Assembly: GCA_028869395.1 (NCBI GenBank)
Contig: JAGWSE010000402.1
Span: forward strand, 1-6,350
DNA from: Alphaproteobacteria bacterium
GTDB taxonomy: Bacteria; Pseudomonadota; Alphaproteobacteria; Caulobacterales; Caulobacteraceae
Length of the DNA: 6,350 bases
Reading direction: 5' to 3'
Shown: positions 1-5,500 of the stretch, in pieces
Numbering within the stretch: the stretch's first letter is position 1
Layout of the letters: each line of letters starts with the position of its first letter
Notes under the pieces: generated by a model
The model's input: only the letters and a program-made list of their open reading frames with translations
Told to the model about the DNA's origin: nothing
Databases searched by the model: none
Translations under genes and position numbers: made by a program

Positions 1-144
1 CTGGTCTCGGGATTCCGCTGGGCCTTCTACGGCGTGTCCGACGTGGGGGTGGGCGTCAGCCTGGCGGCCACCCTGGCGTTCCTCCTCGCCTGCCTCGTCG
101 CCGTGAGCTGGATCTTCCGGACGGGATGGAAGCTGAAGGTATAG
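1..144 (+). CDS. ABC-2 type transporter permease, C-terminal fragment
   Basis: Frame 1 is open from the window edge to a TAG at 142-144, giving 47 residues. The fragment contains SGFRWAFYGVSDV, a hydrophobic segment of about 18 residues (roughly residues 20-38), then a short basic tail ending IFRTGWKLKV. An 'isGFRw.f.g..d' motif, one last transmembrane helix and an RTG-type cytoplasmic tail are typical of the end of ABC-2 permeases of the YadH/NodJ type. These pair with a separate ATPase to export polysaccharides, lipids or drugs across the inner membrane. The substrate cannot be told from this piece, and the ATPase gene would lie upstream, outside the window. The gene converges on ptsH with 32 bp between the stop codons. 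The family call rests on recognition of a short tail, so it is moderately sure. Confidence 0.72.
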   Translation: MVSGFRWAFYGVSDVGVGVSLAATLAFLLACLVAVSWIFRTGWKLKV

Positions 145-176
145 TGCTCAGGTGCTCACCCAGCGGGGGGAACCCG

Positions 177-455
177 TCACTCCTCCTCGTCGAAGCGGCT
201 TTCGACGAGCTTCTCGAGGGCCTCGACCGCTTCCCCGGCCTGCGCACCCTCGGCCTCGATCTCGATGCAGCAGCCGGGACCCGCCGCCAGCATCATCAAC
301 CCCATGATGGATCGGGCGTCGACGGTCTGGCCGTCCTTGGAGACGCGCACCTCTGCGTCGAAGCCGGAGGCGGTCTTGACGAACTTGGCCGAGGCGCGCG
401 CGTGAAGACCGCGCTTGTTGACGATCTCGACCGTGCGCGAGACCGATCCCGTCAC
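177..455 (-). CDS. ptsH: HPr, phosphocarrier protein of the PTS
   Basis: A 92-residue cytoplasmic phosphocarrier, close to the usual HPr length of 85-90. It would take phosphate from Enzyme I on His18, within NKRGLHARASAKFV, the active-site signature. It would pass the phosphate to the EIIA encoded just upstream. The second conserved site is present: Ser49 in DARSIMGLMML corresponds to Ser46 of Firmicutes HPr, the residue phosphorylated by HprK. The hprK gene in the same operon makes this site likely to be functional. The tail is acidic (FDEEE). The start is GTG at 455, whose GTGA overlaps the EIIA stop by 4 bp, which suggests translational coupling. It is the last gene of the operon. No sugar permease or Enzyme I lies in the window, so the role is probably regulatory rather than sugar uptake. 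Identity is very secure. Confidence 0.96.
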   Translation of the reverse strand: MTGSVSRTVEIVNKRGLHARASAKFVKTASGFDAEVRVSKDGQTVDARSIMGLMMLAAGPGCCIEIEAEGAQAGEAVEALEKLVESRFDEEE

Positions 456-856
456 TTCTCGCCGGCCAGGACGTAGGACGCGACTGAGATGTACTTGCGG
501 CCCGCATCCTGAGCGCAGGCCACGCAGTCCTCGAGGCTCTGGCGGTTGCGCACCGAGGCGAGCTTGATGAGCATCGGCAGGTTCAGCCCGGCGATCACCT
601 CCGCCTTGGTCTGCTCCATCACCGAGATCGCCAGGTTGGACGGCGTGCCGCCGAACATGTCGGTCAGCAGGATCACGCCCTGGCCCGTGTCGACGCGCCC
701 GCAGGCGGCCAGGATGTCCTGACGGCGCTTCTCCATGTCGTCGTCGGCGCCGATGCAGATGGCTTCGACCGCCGCCTGCGGCCCGACCACATGCTCCATG
801 GCGAAGATGAATTCCTCGGCCAGTCGTCCGTGCGTGACGATCACCAGGCCGATCAT
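452..856 (-). CDS. PTS EIIA component, mannose (EIIA-Man) family
   Basis: A 134-residue soluble, single-domain EIIA of the mannose/fructose/sorbose superfamily. His9 in MIGLVIVTHG matches the phosphorylated His10 of E. coli ManX. The conserved LLTDMFGGTPSNLA block (Asp66 onward) and the IGADDDMEKRR stretch are also present. It would accept phosphate from HPr. There is no attached EIIB domain and no EIIB, EIIC or EIID gene nearby, so the phosphate probably serves a regulatory target, as in other alphaproteobacterial 'incomplete' PTS sets. The ATG at 856 is the canonical start, because family members begin almost directly with the first beta strand. The Shine-Dalgarno is weak (a GAG in TTTGAGAG upstream). 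The 3' end overlaps ptsH by 4 bp. A 57-bp gap with a hairpin separates it from hprK. Names vary among genomes (ptsA, manX, EIIA-Man), so I give no symbol. Confidence 0.94.
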   Translation of the reverse strand: MIGLVIVTHGRLAEEFIFAMEHVVGPQAAVEAICIGADDDMEKRRQDILAACGRVDTGQGVILLTDMFGGTPSNLAISVMEQTKAEVIAGLNLPMLIKLASVRNRQSLEDCVACAQDAGRKYISVASYVLAGEK

Positions 857-887
857 AAGAGTGCTCTCAAAGAGGCATCCCCACCCG

Positions 888-906
888 CGCGGCGGAGACG
901 GCCGCG
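888..906 (-). other. GC-rich stem-loop between hprK and EIIA-Man
   Basis: CGCGGC (888-893) and GCCGCG (901-906) form a perfect 6-bp inverted repeat around a 7-base loop. It lies in the only sizeable gap inside the minus-strand operon, 31 bases before the EIIA start codon. No T-run follows it in the direction of transcription, so it does not look like a strong intrinsic terminator. It may be an intercistronic mRNA hairpin that affects stability or relative expression. Short GC-rich dyads are common by chance at this base composition. Confidence 0.35.
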
Positions 907-913
907 AGCGGTG

Positions 914-1348
914 CTACATACGCCTGTTAACATGAGCGTCAAACAGGGCGATCGCGCGACTGAGTTTCGCAGGAGCCGAGGCTTCCGTAGCGGAAATTTC
1001 CACCTGCGGGACCTGCGCGCCCAGGATTTCGGCCATGCCTGGATCGGGCAGCCGCTCGGGCGCGCCGCAGCGCGCGACGAGGGCGATGTGGGCGAACGCC
1101 AGGGCCGCAACCCCGAGCACGTCCAGACCGCGCGCCTCGATGAGCCCGAAGAGCGGATCCGGCGCGCGGCCGTAGAGACGTCCGCCGGAGACCCAGAGCT
1201 CGACGCGGTCGTCCGCGACCAGGCGGAAGCCGCGGTCGAGGAGGCGCAGCGCCAGGTCGCTCTTGCCAGCGCCGGAGGGGCCCTCGATCAGCACGCCCTT
1301 CCAGGCCCCGCCGACGCGCGTGGCGACCAGCCCGGCGTGACGGATCAC
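914..1348 (-). CDS. hprK: HPr kinase/phosphorylase, short alphaproteobacterial form
   Basis: A 144-residue cytoplasmic enzyme that would phosphorylate and dephosphorylate the regulatory serine of HPr (Ser49 here). The Walker A loop EGPSGAGKS is at residues 22-30, with His4 a plausible match to the catalytic histidine that precedes the loop in this family. VADDRVEL (44-51) supplies the acidic pair, and IEARGLDVLGV (70-80) matches the HprK signature 'IEIRGLG'. Firmicute HprK is about 310 residues. This protein lacks the N-terminal domain and a long C-terminal region, which is the known alphaproteobacterial form rather than damage. The start is GTG at 1348. A perfect GGAGGT at 1355-1360, six bases upstream, decides it. 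GTGA overlaps the chvG stop by 4 bp, which suggests coupling. A TAG at 914-916 ends the gene, 57 bp before EIIA. Identity is secure; kinase activity is inferred. Confidence 0.95.
   Translation of the reverse strand: MIRHAGLVATRVGGAWKGVLIEGPSGAGKSDLALRLLDRGFRLVADDRVELWVSGGRLYGRAPDPLFGLIEARGLDVLGVAALAFAHIALVARCGAPERLPDPGMAEILGAQVPQVEISATEASAPAKLSRAIALFDAHVNRRM
915..942 (-). promoter_or_regulatory. Candidate internal promoter for EIIA-Man and ptsH
   Basis: On the minus strand, at the 3' end of hprK, TTGACG (937-942) is followed after 16 bases by TATGTA (915-920). The seven bases TTGACGC fit the -35 consensus described for Caulobacter housekeeping promoters; the -10 element is weak. The local sequence is richer in A/T than its surroundings. 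Transcription would begin around 908, giving a leader of about 50 bases that holds the hairpin at 888-906 and leads to the EIIA start at 856. The bases also encode the last hprK codons, so this could be coincidence. Confidence 0.33.
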
Positions 1349-2943
1349 GCGCGGACCTCCGGCAGCGTCAGGATGAACACTGCGCCGCCCGCGCTGCCGT
1401 CGGGGTGAATGCGGTTGGCGGCCTTGAGGTGGCCGCCGTGGGCCTCGGCGATCTGACGGGCGATGGAGAGCCCCAGGCCGGAGTTGCCGCCGAACGCGGT
1501 CCCTTTCGGACGCGAGGTGTAGAACCGCTCGAACACCGTCTCGAGGTTCTCCGGCGGGATGCCGGGCCCGGAGTCCGAGACGGTGGCGATCACCAAGCCC
1601 TTGGCGCGGGCGAGCCCCACGACCACCTCGCCCCCCGGCGGCGAGAAGGAACGGGCGTTGTCGATCAGGTTCCTGAAGATCTGCGACAGCGGTCCTTCGC
1701 GGCCCATCACGGTCGGCGACTCCATCGCCCCGGGCGGTTCGAAACGGACCGCCACGTCACCGGCCCGGGCGGTCGCCTGGTAGAGCGAGACCACGTCGGA
1801 GATCAGCCGCTCCATGTCGATGGGCTTGGGCTGGTCGCGCGACAGCTCGGCGTCCAGGCGGGAGGCGTTGGAGATGTCGGTGACCAGGCGATCGAGCCGC
1901 TGCACGTCGTTCTTGAGGATCCCCAGCAACCGCTCGCGGGCGGCGACGTCCTTGACGAGATCGAGCGTCTCGACGGCCGAGCGCAGCGAGGTGAGCGGGT
2001 TGCGGATCTCATGGGCCACGTCTGCGGCGAACCGCTCGATCGCGTCCATCCGCTCCGACAGCGAATGGGTCATGTCCTCGAGGCTCCGGGTGAGGTCGCC
2101 GATCTCGTCGTCGCGGTCCGCGAGGTCGGGCAGCGAGATCGCCCGCGCCCGGGACAGGCGCACGCTGTCGGCGGCGCGCGAGAGCCGCCGCACCGGCTGC
2201 GCCACCAGGCGGTTGAGCAGCAGCGACGAGAACAGGGTCACAGCGATGGCGATCAGAATGAACGGGATCAGCGCCGCCCGCTCGCGGGCGATGATCTCGT
2301 CGACGTCGTTGGCTTCCAGCGTCAGCACGCCCAGCACGGCCTGCACACGCTGGATCGGGATCGAGACGGAGACCACGCGCTTGCCGTCCTCGCCCATGCG
2401 AACGCCCGCCCAGCGGCGTCCGCTCAGCGCCTGATGCAGCTCAGCCTGCAGCTCCGTCTTGGCGAGCTGCTCATTGGAGGGCCGTCCGAAGCGGGGCAGG
2501 TGGAAGTGGAACTCCCTCTCGGCGTCCCGCCGGCGCGCAGGTGGCAGCGGACGCGACTGGACGCGATCGGCGACCCATTCGCTGTCGGCGATCACATGGC
2601 CCTGGGCGTCGAACAGGCGCGCGCGCTGGGTCTTGGGATTGGAGAGCACCTGCAGCCACTGGCTGGCGAGCGCCGAGTTCATCATCGGCGCCGGCTCGCC
2701 GGCGGTGGCGTATTCGTCGAGGATGGTGGCGATCAGCTCGCCCTGGGTCGTCAGGCTGTCGACGCGCGCGTCGACAAGACCCCGGCGCAGCTCGTTGAGC
2801 ACCAGAGCCCCGGCGATGAGGATCGCCAGACCGAGCAGGTTGAGCACGACAATGAGCCGCCCGAGGCGCGAGCCCGGCAGCCATCGGAACCGCGAGGGCC
2901 TGGCGCGCCGCTCAGGTCTCGCGGTATCGGTAGCCGACGCCAT
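1345..2943 (-). CDS. chvG: Membrane sensor histidine kinase ChvG
   Basis: A 532-residue inner-membrane kinase that would phosphorylate ChvI, encoded just upstream. In order: a basic N-terminus; a first membrane helix (about 30-49); a periplasmic sensor region (about 53-222); a second helix (about 224-246); HAMP (about 247-300); and HisKA with FAADVAHEIRNPLTSLR, where His311 is the phosphorylation site. The ATPase domain follows, with N-box FRNLIDNA (423-430), DSGPGIP (457-463), FERFYTSRP (471-479) and GNSGLGLSIARQ (486-497). The segment after helix 1 (NELRRGLVDARVDSLTTQGELIA) is typical of the ChvG/ExoS family. Homologues sense acid, osmotic or cell-wall stress. I chose ATG 2943, which overlaps chvI by 32 bp. 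The frame stays open to an ATG at 3036, but those extra 31 residues are a low-complexity translation of chvI codons. The stop overlaps hprK by 4 bp. The name follows from sequence and context together. Confidence 0.93.
   Translation of the reverse strand: MASATDTARPERRARPSRFRWLPGSRLGRLIVVLNLLGLAILIAGALVLNELRRGLVDARVDSLTTQGELIATILDEYATAGEPAPMMNSALASQWLQVLSNPKTQRARLFDAQGHVIADSEWVADRVQSRPLPPARRRDAEREFHFHLPRFGRPSNEQLAKTELQAELHQALSGRRWAGVRMGEDGKRVVSVSIPIQRVQAVLGVLTLEANDVDEIIARERAALIPFILIAIAVTLFSSLLLNRLVAQPVRRLSRAADSVRLSRARAISLPDLADRDDEIGDLTRSLEDMTHSLSERMDAIERFAADVAHEIRNPLTSLRSAVETLDLVKDVAARERLLGILKNDVQRLDRLVTDISNASRLDAELSRDQPKPIDMERLISDVVSLYQATARAGDVAVRFEPPGAMESPTVMGREGPLSQIFRNLIDNARSFSPPGGEVVVGLARAKGLVIATVSDSGPGIPPENLETVFERFYTSRPKGTAFGGNSGLGLSIARQIAEAHGGHLKAANRIHPDGSAGGAVFILTLPEVRA
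1355..1360 (-). promoter_or_regulatory. Ribosome binding site that fixes the hprK GTG start
   Basis: The minus strand reads GGAGGT, a full anti-16S match, six bases before the GTG at 1348. It lies inside the last codons of chvG. It is the strongest Shine-Dalgarno in the operon and supports the GTG that overlaps the chvG stop. Confidence 0.8.
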
Positions 2944-3631
2944 AGAGCGTTTCGATCGCGTCGAATTCGGGGTCGACCTCGCGGAACTTCTTGCGCATCC
3001 GCTTGATGTGGCTGTCGATGGTTCTGTCGTCGACATAGACCTGATCGTCGTACGCTGCGTCCATCAGGTTGTCTCGGCTCTTCACGAACCCGGGTCGCTG
3101 GGCGAGCGCCTGCAGGAGCAGGAACTCGGTCACCGTCAGCTTCACCGGCCGGCCTTCCCACAGGCAGTCGTGGCGGGCCGGGTCGAGGGTCAGCTTGCCG
3201 CGCTTGATCGCCCGCGCGCTGGCGTCGGCCGCCGCGGCCGCACCGTTCACGCCGTTCTCCTCGCCCTCGATTCCCGAGCGGCGCAGCACGGCCTTCACGC
3301 GCTCGATCAGAAGACGCTGGCTGAACGGCTTGTGGATGTAGTCGTCGGCGCCCAGGTTGAAGCCCAGGATCTCGTCGATCTCGTCGTCCTTGGAGGTGAG
3401 GATGATCACCGGCAGGTCGGAGGACCGGCGCAGGCGCCGCAGCACCTCCATGCCGTCCATCCGGGGCATCTTGACGTCGAGGATGGCGAGGTCGGGCGGC
3501 TCGTTCTCCAGCGCGGCCAGGCCCGCGGCGCCGTCGTAGTACGCCTTCACGGCGTGGCCATGGCTCTCGAGGGCGAGGCTCACGGACGTGACGATGTTCT
3601 CGTCGTCGTCGACCAGGGTGATCTTTGCCAT
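2912..3631 (-). CDS. chvI: Response regulator ChvI, OmpR/PhoB family
   Basis: A 239-residue DNA-binding regulator, the partner of ChvG. The receiver domain (about 1-118) has the acidic pocket Asp8-Asp10, the phosphoacceptor Asp52 (AILDVKMPRMDG), Thr79 (IILTSKDD) and Lys101 (HKPF). An Ala-rich linker (about 119-142) joins it to a winged-helix domain (about 143-237). That domain holds LTVTEFLLLQALAQRPGFVKSRD, DDQVYVDDRTIDSHIKRMRKKF and ETLYGVGYRYRE, a run nearly diagnostic of ChvI. Rhizobial and caulobacterial homologues control envelope-stress, acid-response and surface genes. The ATG at 3631 has AAGGAG (3646-3651) upstream, at a long spacing of about 14 bases. The gene heads the operon. The divergent region beside it is the natural place for autoregulation, but no ChvI site is proven here. 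Confidence 0.95.
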   Translation of the reverse strand: MAKITLVDDDENIVTSVSLALESHGHAVKAYYDGAAGLAALENEPPDLAILDVKMPRMDGMEVLRRLRRSSDLPVIILTSKDDEIDEILGFNLGADDYIHKPFSQRLLIERVKAVLRRSGIEGEENGVNGAAAAADASARAIKRGKLTLDPARHDCLWEGRPVKLTVTEFLLLQALAQRPGFVKSRDNLMDAAYDDQVYVDDRTIDSHIKRMRKKFREVDPEFDAIETLYGVGYRYRET

Positions 3632-3645
3632 CGTAGGTTCGAAGT

Positions 3646-3651
3646 CTCCTT
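3646..3651 (-). promoter_or_regulatory. Ribosome binding site of chvI
   Basis: The minus strand reads AAGGAG 14 bases before the chvI ATG at 3631. The motif is strong but the spacing is longer than the usual 5-10 bases. It sits in a small dyad, CTTCG-G-CGAAG (3649-3659), that could partly mask it. Confidence 0.55.
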
Positions 3652-3663
3652 CGGCGAAGCGTG

Positions 3664-3692
3664 AAGCTATTCGGCCCGCACCGTGTCCTCAA
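3664..3692 (-). promoter_or_regulatory. Candidate promoter of the chvI operon
   Basis: TTGAGG (3687-3692) and TAGCTT (3664-3669) lie 17 bases apart on the minus strand. They would start transcription near 3657, leaving a leader of about 25 bases that includes the ribosome binding site. Both hexamers are imperfect. Another -35-like element, TTGACC (3721-3726), lies further upstream with a poorer -10 (ATTTCG), so the exact start is uncertain. Confidence 0.3.
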
Positions 3693-3720
3693 TGGGGCGA
3701 AATTCCGGGCCGTCTTCCCC

Positions 3721-3745
3721 GGTCAACGCAGCCTTAAGGTTGATC
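3721..3745. promoter_or_regulatory. Imperfect 25-bp dyad in the chvI divergent region, operator candidate
   Basis: GGTCAAC (3721-3727) and GTTGATC (3739-3745) form a 7-bp inverted repeat with one mismatch around an 11-base spacer. Within it is the perfect 8-bp palindrome CCTTAAGG (3732-3739). This is the most A/T-containing, symmetric part of the 153-bp region between the divergent starts at 3631 and 3785. The position suits a regulator acting on both transcription units. No known consensus was matched, so the bound protein is unknown. Confidence 0.35.
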
Positions 3746-3770
3746 GTGGACCTTCGGCGCATCTCCGGGG

Positions 3771-3774
3771 GGAG
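3771..3774 (+). promoter_or_regulatory. Ribosome binding site of the 571-residue protein
   Basis: GGAG, at the end of a longer G-rich run (GGGGGGAG), lies 10 bases before the ATG at 3785. It supports that ATG as the start. No in-frame start codon with a comparable site is seen nearby. Confidence 0.65.
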
Positions 3775-3784
3775 CTGACCCAAG

Positions 3785-5500
3785 ATGGGTAACGGTCGCG
3801 TGCATTTCGAGGTCTACGTCCGCAAGTCCCCCGGCTCGTCCTGGGCGCTGGAAATGGCGACGGAGAACCGGGCCGGTGCGATCAGCGCCGCCCAGGACCT
3901 CATGAAGGAGGGCCGGGTCGCCGGCGTGAAGGTCACCAAGGAGACCCTCGACGAGGAGTCTCGCGAGTTCCAGACCGTCACCATCTTCAAGGACGGCCTC
4001 GCCGACCTGGGACCCAAGCGGCCGAAGGTGCGCGAAGAGGTCGAGCCGATCTGCGTCACCCCGCAGGATCTCTACACCATCCACGCCCGCGAGCGGATCG
4101 GCCGCCTCCTCGAGGCCTGGCTCGAGCGCAATCACGCCACCCCGTTCGAGCTGCTACACCGGCCCGACCTGGTCGAGCAGCTGGAAACCTCGGGCACGGA
4201 TCTGCAGCATGCCGTGCAGAAGATCGCCGTCCCCGAGGCGCAGGCCCGCGGAGCCTCGGTCCATGAGGTGATGCGCGCCTTCCACGCGCTGATCGAGCGG
4301 GCCATCAGCCGCCTGCTGGGCGACCACCGGCGTGGCGCCCTGCCGGACGTGGACAAGGAAGGCTTCGCCGCGGCCGCCGAGCGGCTGACCCAGGAGCCGG
4401 ACCGCAGTTACCTGCTGGGAGCGGGCGTCGCCGCCTCGATCGCGCCGGCTGCGAGCTGGACCGAGAAGGTCTCACGCCTGCTCGACCTAGCCGAGGCCGC
4501 GCCGGCCAAGGGCCACGGTCGCGCCCTGGCCCTGGCCACGCTCGGCCAGCCGCTCGCCGAGATCCTCGGCTCCAAGCCCGGCATCGAGGAGATCCTCGGC
4601 AAGGGCCTCGACCTCGGCGGCAACCTGGCCGCCATGACACGGCTCGCCGCCGCCGACGCGGTGGATGCGCTGATCAAGGTCGAGGCCTCGGTCGCCAAGG
4701 TGATGCCACCGCTCTCGCCCGCCGCGGAACGGCTGGCCAAGTGGCTGACCGACCCGGCCTTCCTGGACGTCCGCCAGGCGATCGGCCAGCGCATTCTGCG
4801 CGACCTGAACGGCCCCCGGCGCCTGCGCCCCACCGACGCGGTCGCCGAGATCGACGTTCTGCGAGCGCTCGCCATGTCGCTCACCGCCGCCGCCGGCGCC
4901 CTGCTGCCGTTGGAAGACGTGCAGTCCGCCTTCTCCACCCGCTCGAAGATGCTGGTCACCGGCGAGTTCGTGGAAGCGTATCTCGGCTCCGGAAAGAGCT
5001 CGCGCGAAGAGGCCGAGGCGCTCTTCTGGCTGACCGAGAACATCATCGGCCCCGCCAACAAGCGCCAGGCCGCCCGCTGGCTGAAGGCCGTCGTGGCGTC
5101 GCTGCGCTTCGAGAAGGAGGTCCGATCGGGACCTGAAGGCGTCGCCGCCCGGCTCGCCGCGCTCGCCGCCCTGCAGAAATCGGCCGGCCGCTGCGGTCTG
5201 GTGACGGAGGATTCCGAACCGATCCAGCTGAAGCTCGGCGATCTCGGCGGGCTGATCGAAGCCGATGCGCGGCTGACCAGTTCGATCGCCCGGGCGAACG
5301 GCTCGGCGATCCAGCGCCTGACCATGCTGCTGAAGCTCGCCACCGGCGAATCCGCTCCGCTCGGACCGGCCGCCGACCGGGCGCGCAGCGAAGCTCTGCG
5401 GCTGGTGCGCAGCGATGCGGCGCGCAGCGAGTTGGCCGGGGCGCCCGAGCAGGTCGGGACGGTTCGCGAACTCATCCAGCAGGCGGGCCTTGCGGCATGA
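3785..5500 (+). CDS. Unrecognised 571-residue helical cytoplasmic protein
   Basis: I do not recognise this family. The start is well supported by a GGAG ten bases upstream. There is no signal peptide and no clear membrane segment, so it is probably cytoplasmic. Residues 1-90 look like a small mixed alpha/beta domain: strand-like HFEVYVRK, a SSWALEMATENRAGAISAAQDLMKEG helix region, then strand-like AGVKVTKE and FQTVTIFKDG. From about residue 92 (VTPQDLYTIHARERIGRLLEAWLERN) to the end it is almost all predicted amphipathic helix, rich in Ala, Leu and Arg. A helical-repeat or scaffold-like architecture is possible, with a WLTENIIGPANKRQAARWL block near 417-435. No catalytic motif is evident. The frame is open throughout, with base composition like its neighbours. 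It is divergent from chvI and overlaps the next gene by 4 bp (ATGA), so the two products probably act together. That it is a gene is sure; its function is unknown. Confidence 0.88.
   Translation: MGNGRVHFEVYVRKSPGSSWALEMATENRAGAISAAQDLMKEGRVAGVKVTKETLDEESREFQTVTIFKDGLADLGPKRPKVREEVEPICVTPQDLYTIHARERIGRLLEAWLERNHATPFELLHRPDLVEQLETSGTDLQHAVQKIAVPEAQARGASVHEVMRAFHALIERAISRLLGDHRRGALPDVDKEGFAAAAERLTQEPDRSYLLGAGVAASIAPAASWTEKVSRLLDLAEAAPAKGHGRALALATLGQPLAEILGSKPGIEEILGKGLDLGGNLAAMTRLAAADAVDALIKVEASVAKVMPPLSPAAERLAKWLTDPAFLDVRQAIGQRILRDLNGPRRLRPTDAVAEIDVLRALAMSLTAAAGALLPLEDVQSAFSTRSKMLVTGEFVEAYLGSGKSSREEAEALFWLTENIIGPANKRQAARWLKAVVASLRFEKEVRSGPEGVAARLAALAALQKSAGRCGLVTEDSEPIQLKLGDLGGLIEADARLTSSIARANGSAIQRLTMLLKLATGESAPLGPAADRARSEALRLVRSDAARSELAGAPEQVGTVRELIQQAGLAA

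Noticed and set aside
145..176. Terminator between the ABC permease and ptsH
   Set aside because: The gap has only a GGTG-CT-CACC dyad with too small a loop and a repeated GCTCA. There is no stable stem with a T-run on either strand.
914..1348. hprK as a broken gene because it is half the Firmicute length
   Set aside because: The short form, starting just before the P-loop, is normal in alphaproteobacteria. All core motifs are present and the start has a perfect ribosome binding site.
791..1408. Plus-strand open frame of 205 codons opposite hprK
   Set aside because: It is antisense to hprK, which has a P-loop, a signature motif and a perfect ribosome binding site. The translation is Arg/Ala/Glu/Asp-rich without any domain.
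1405..3006. Plus-strand open frame of 533 codons opposite chvG
   Set aside because: It lies wholly antisense to a histidine kinase with every catalytic motif intact. Its translation is rich in Gly, Arg, Asp and His with no domain. Long antisense frames are expected in high-GC genes with G/C-ending codons.
2944..3036. Upstream extension of chvG to the ATG at 3036
   Set aside because: The extra 31 residues are a Ser/Thr/Arg-rich shadow of chvI codons. ChvG proteins normally have a short basic tail before the first membrane helix, which the ATG at 2943 provides.
2751..3692. Second minus-strand frame of 313 codons across chvI
   Set aside because: It is an Arg/Pro/Gly-rich shadow in another frame of chvI, whose receiver and winged-helix motifs are intact.
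3705..3722. CCGGG-N8-CCCGG inverted repeat in the divergent region
   Set aside because: It is only 5 bp per arm and all G/C, which is likely by chance at this composition. The dyad at 3721-3745 is the better candidate.
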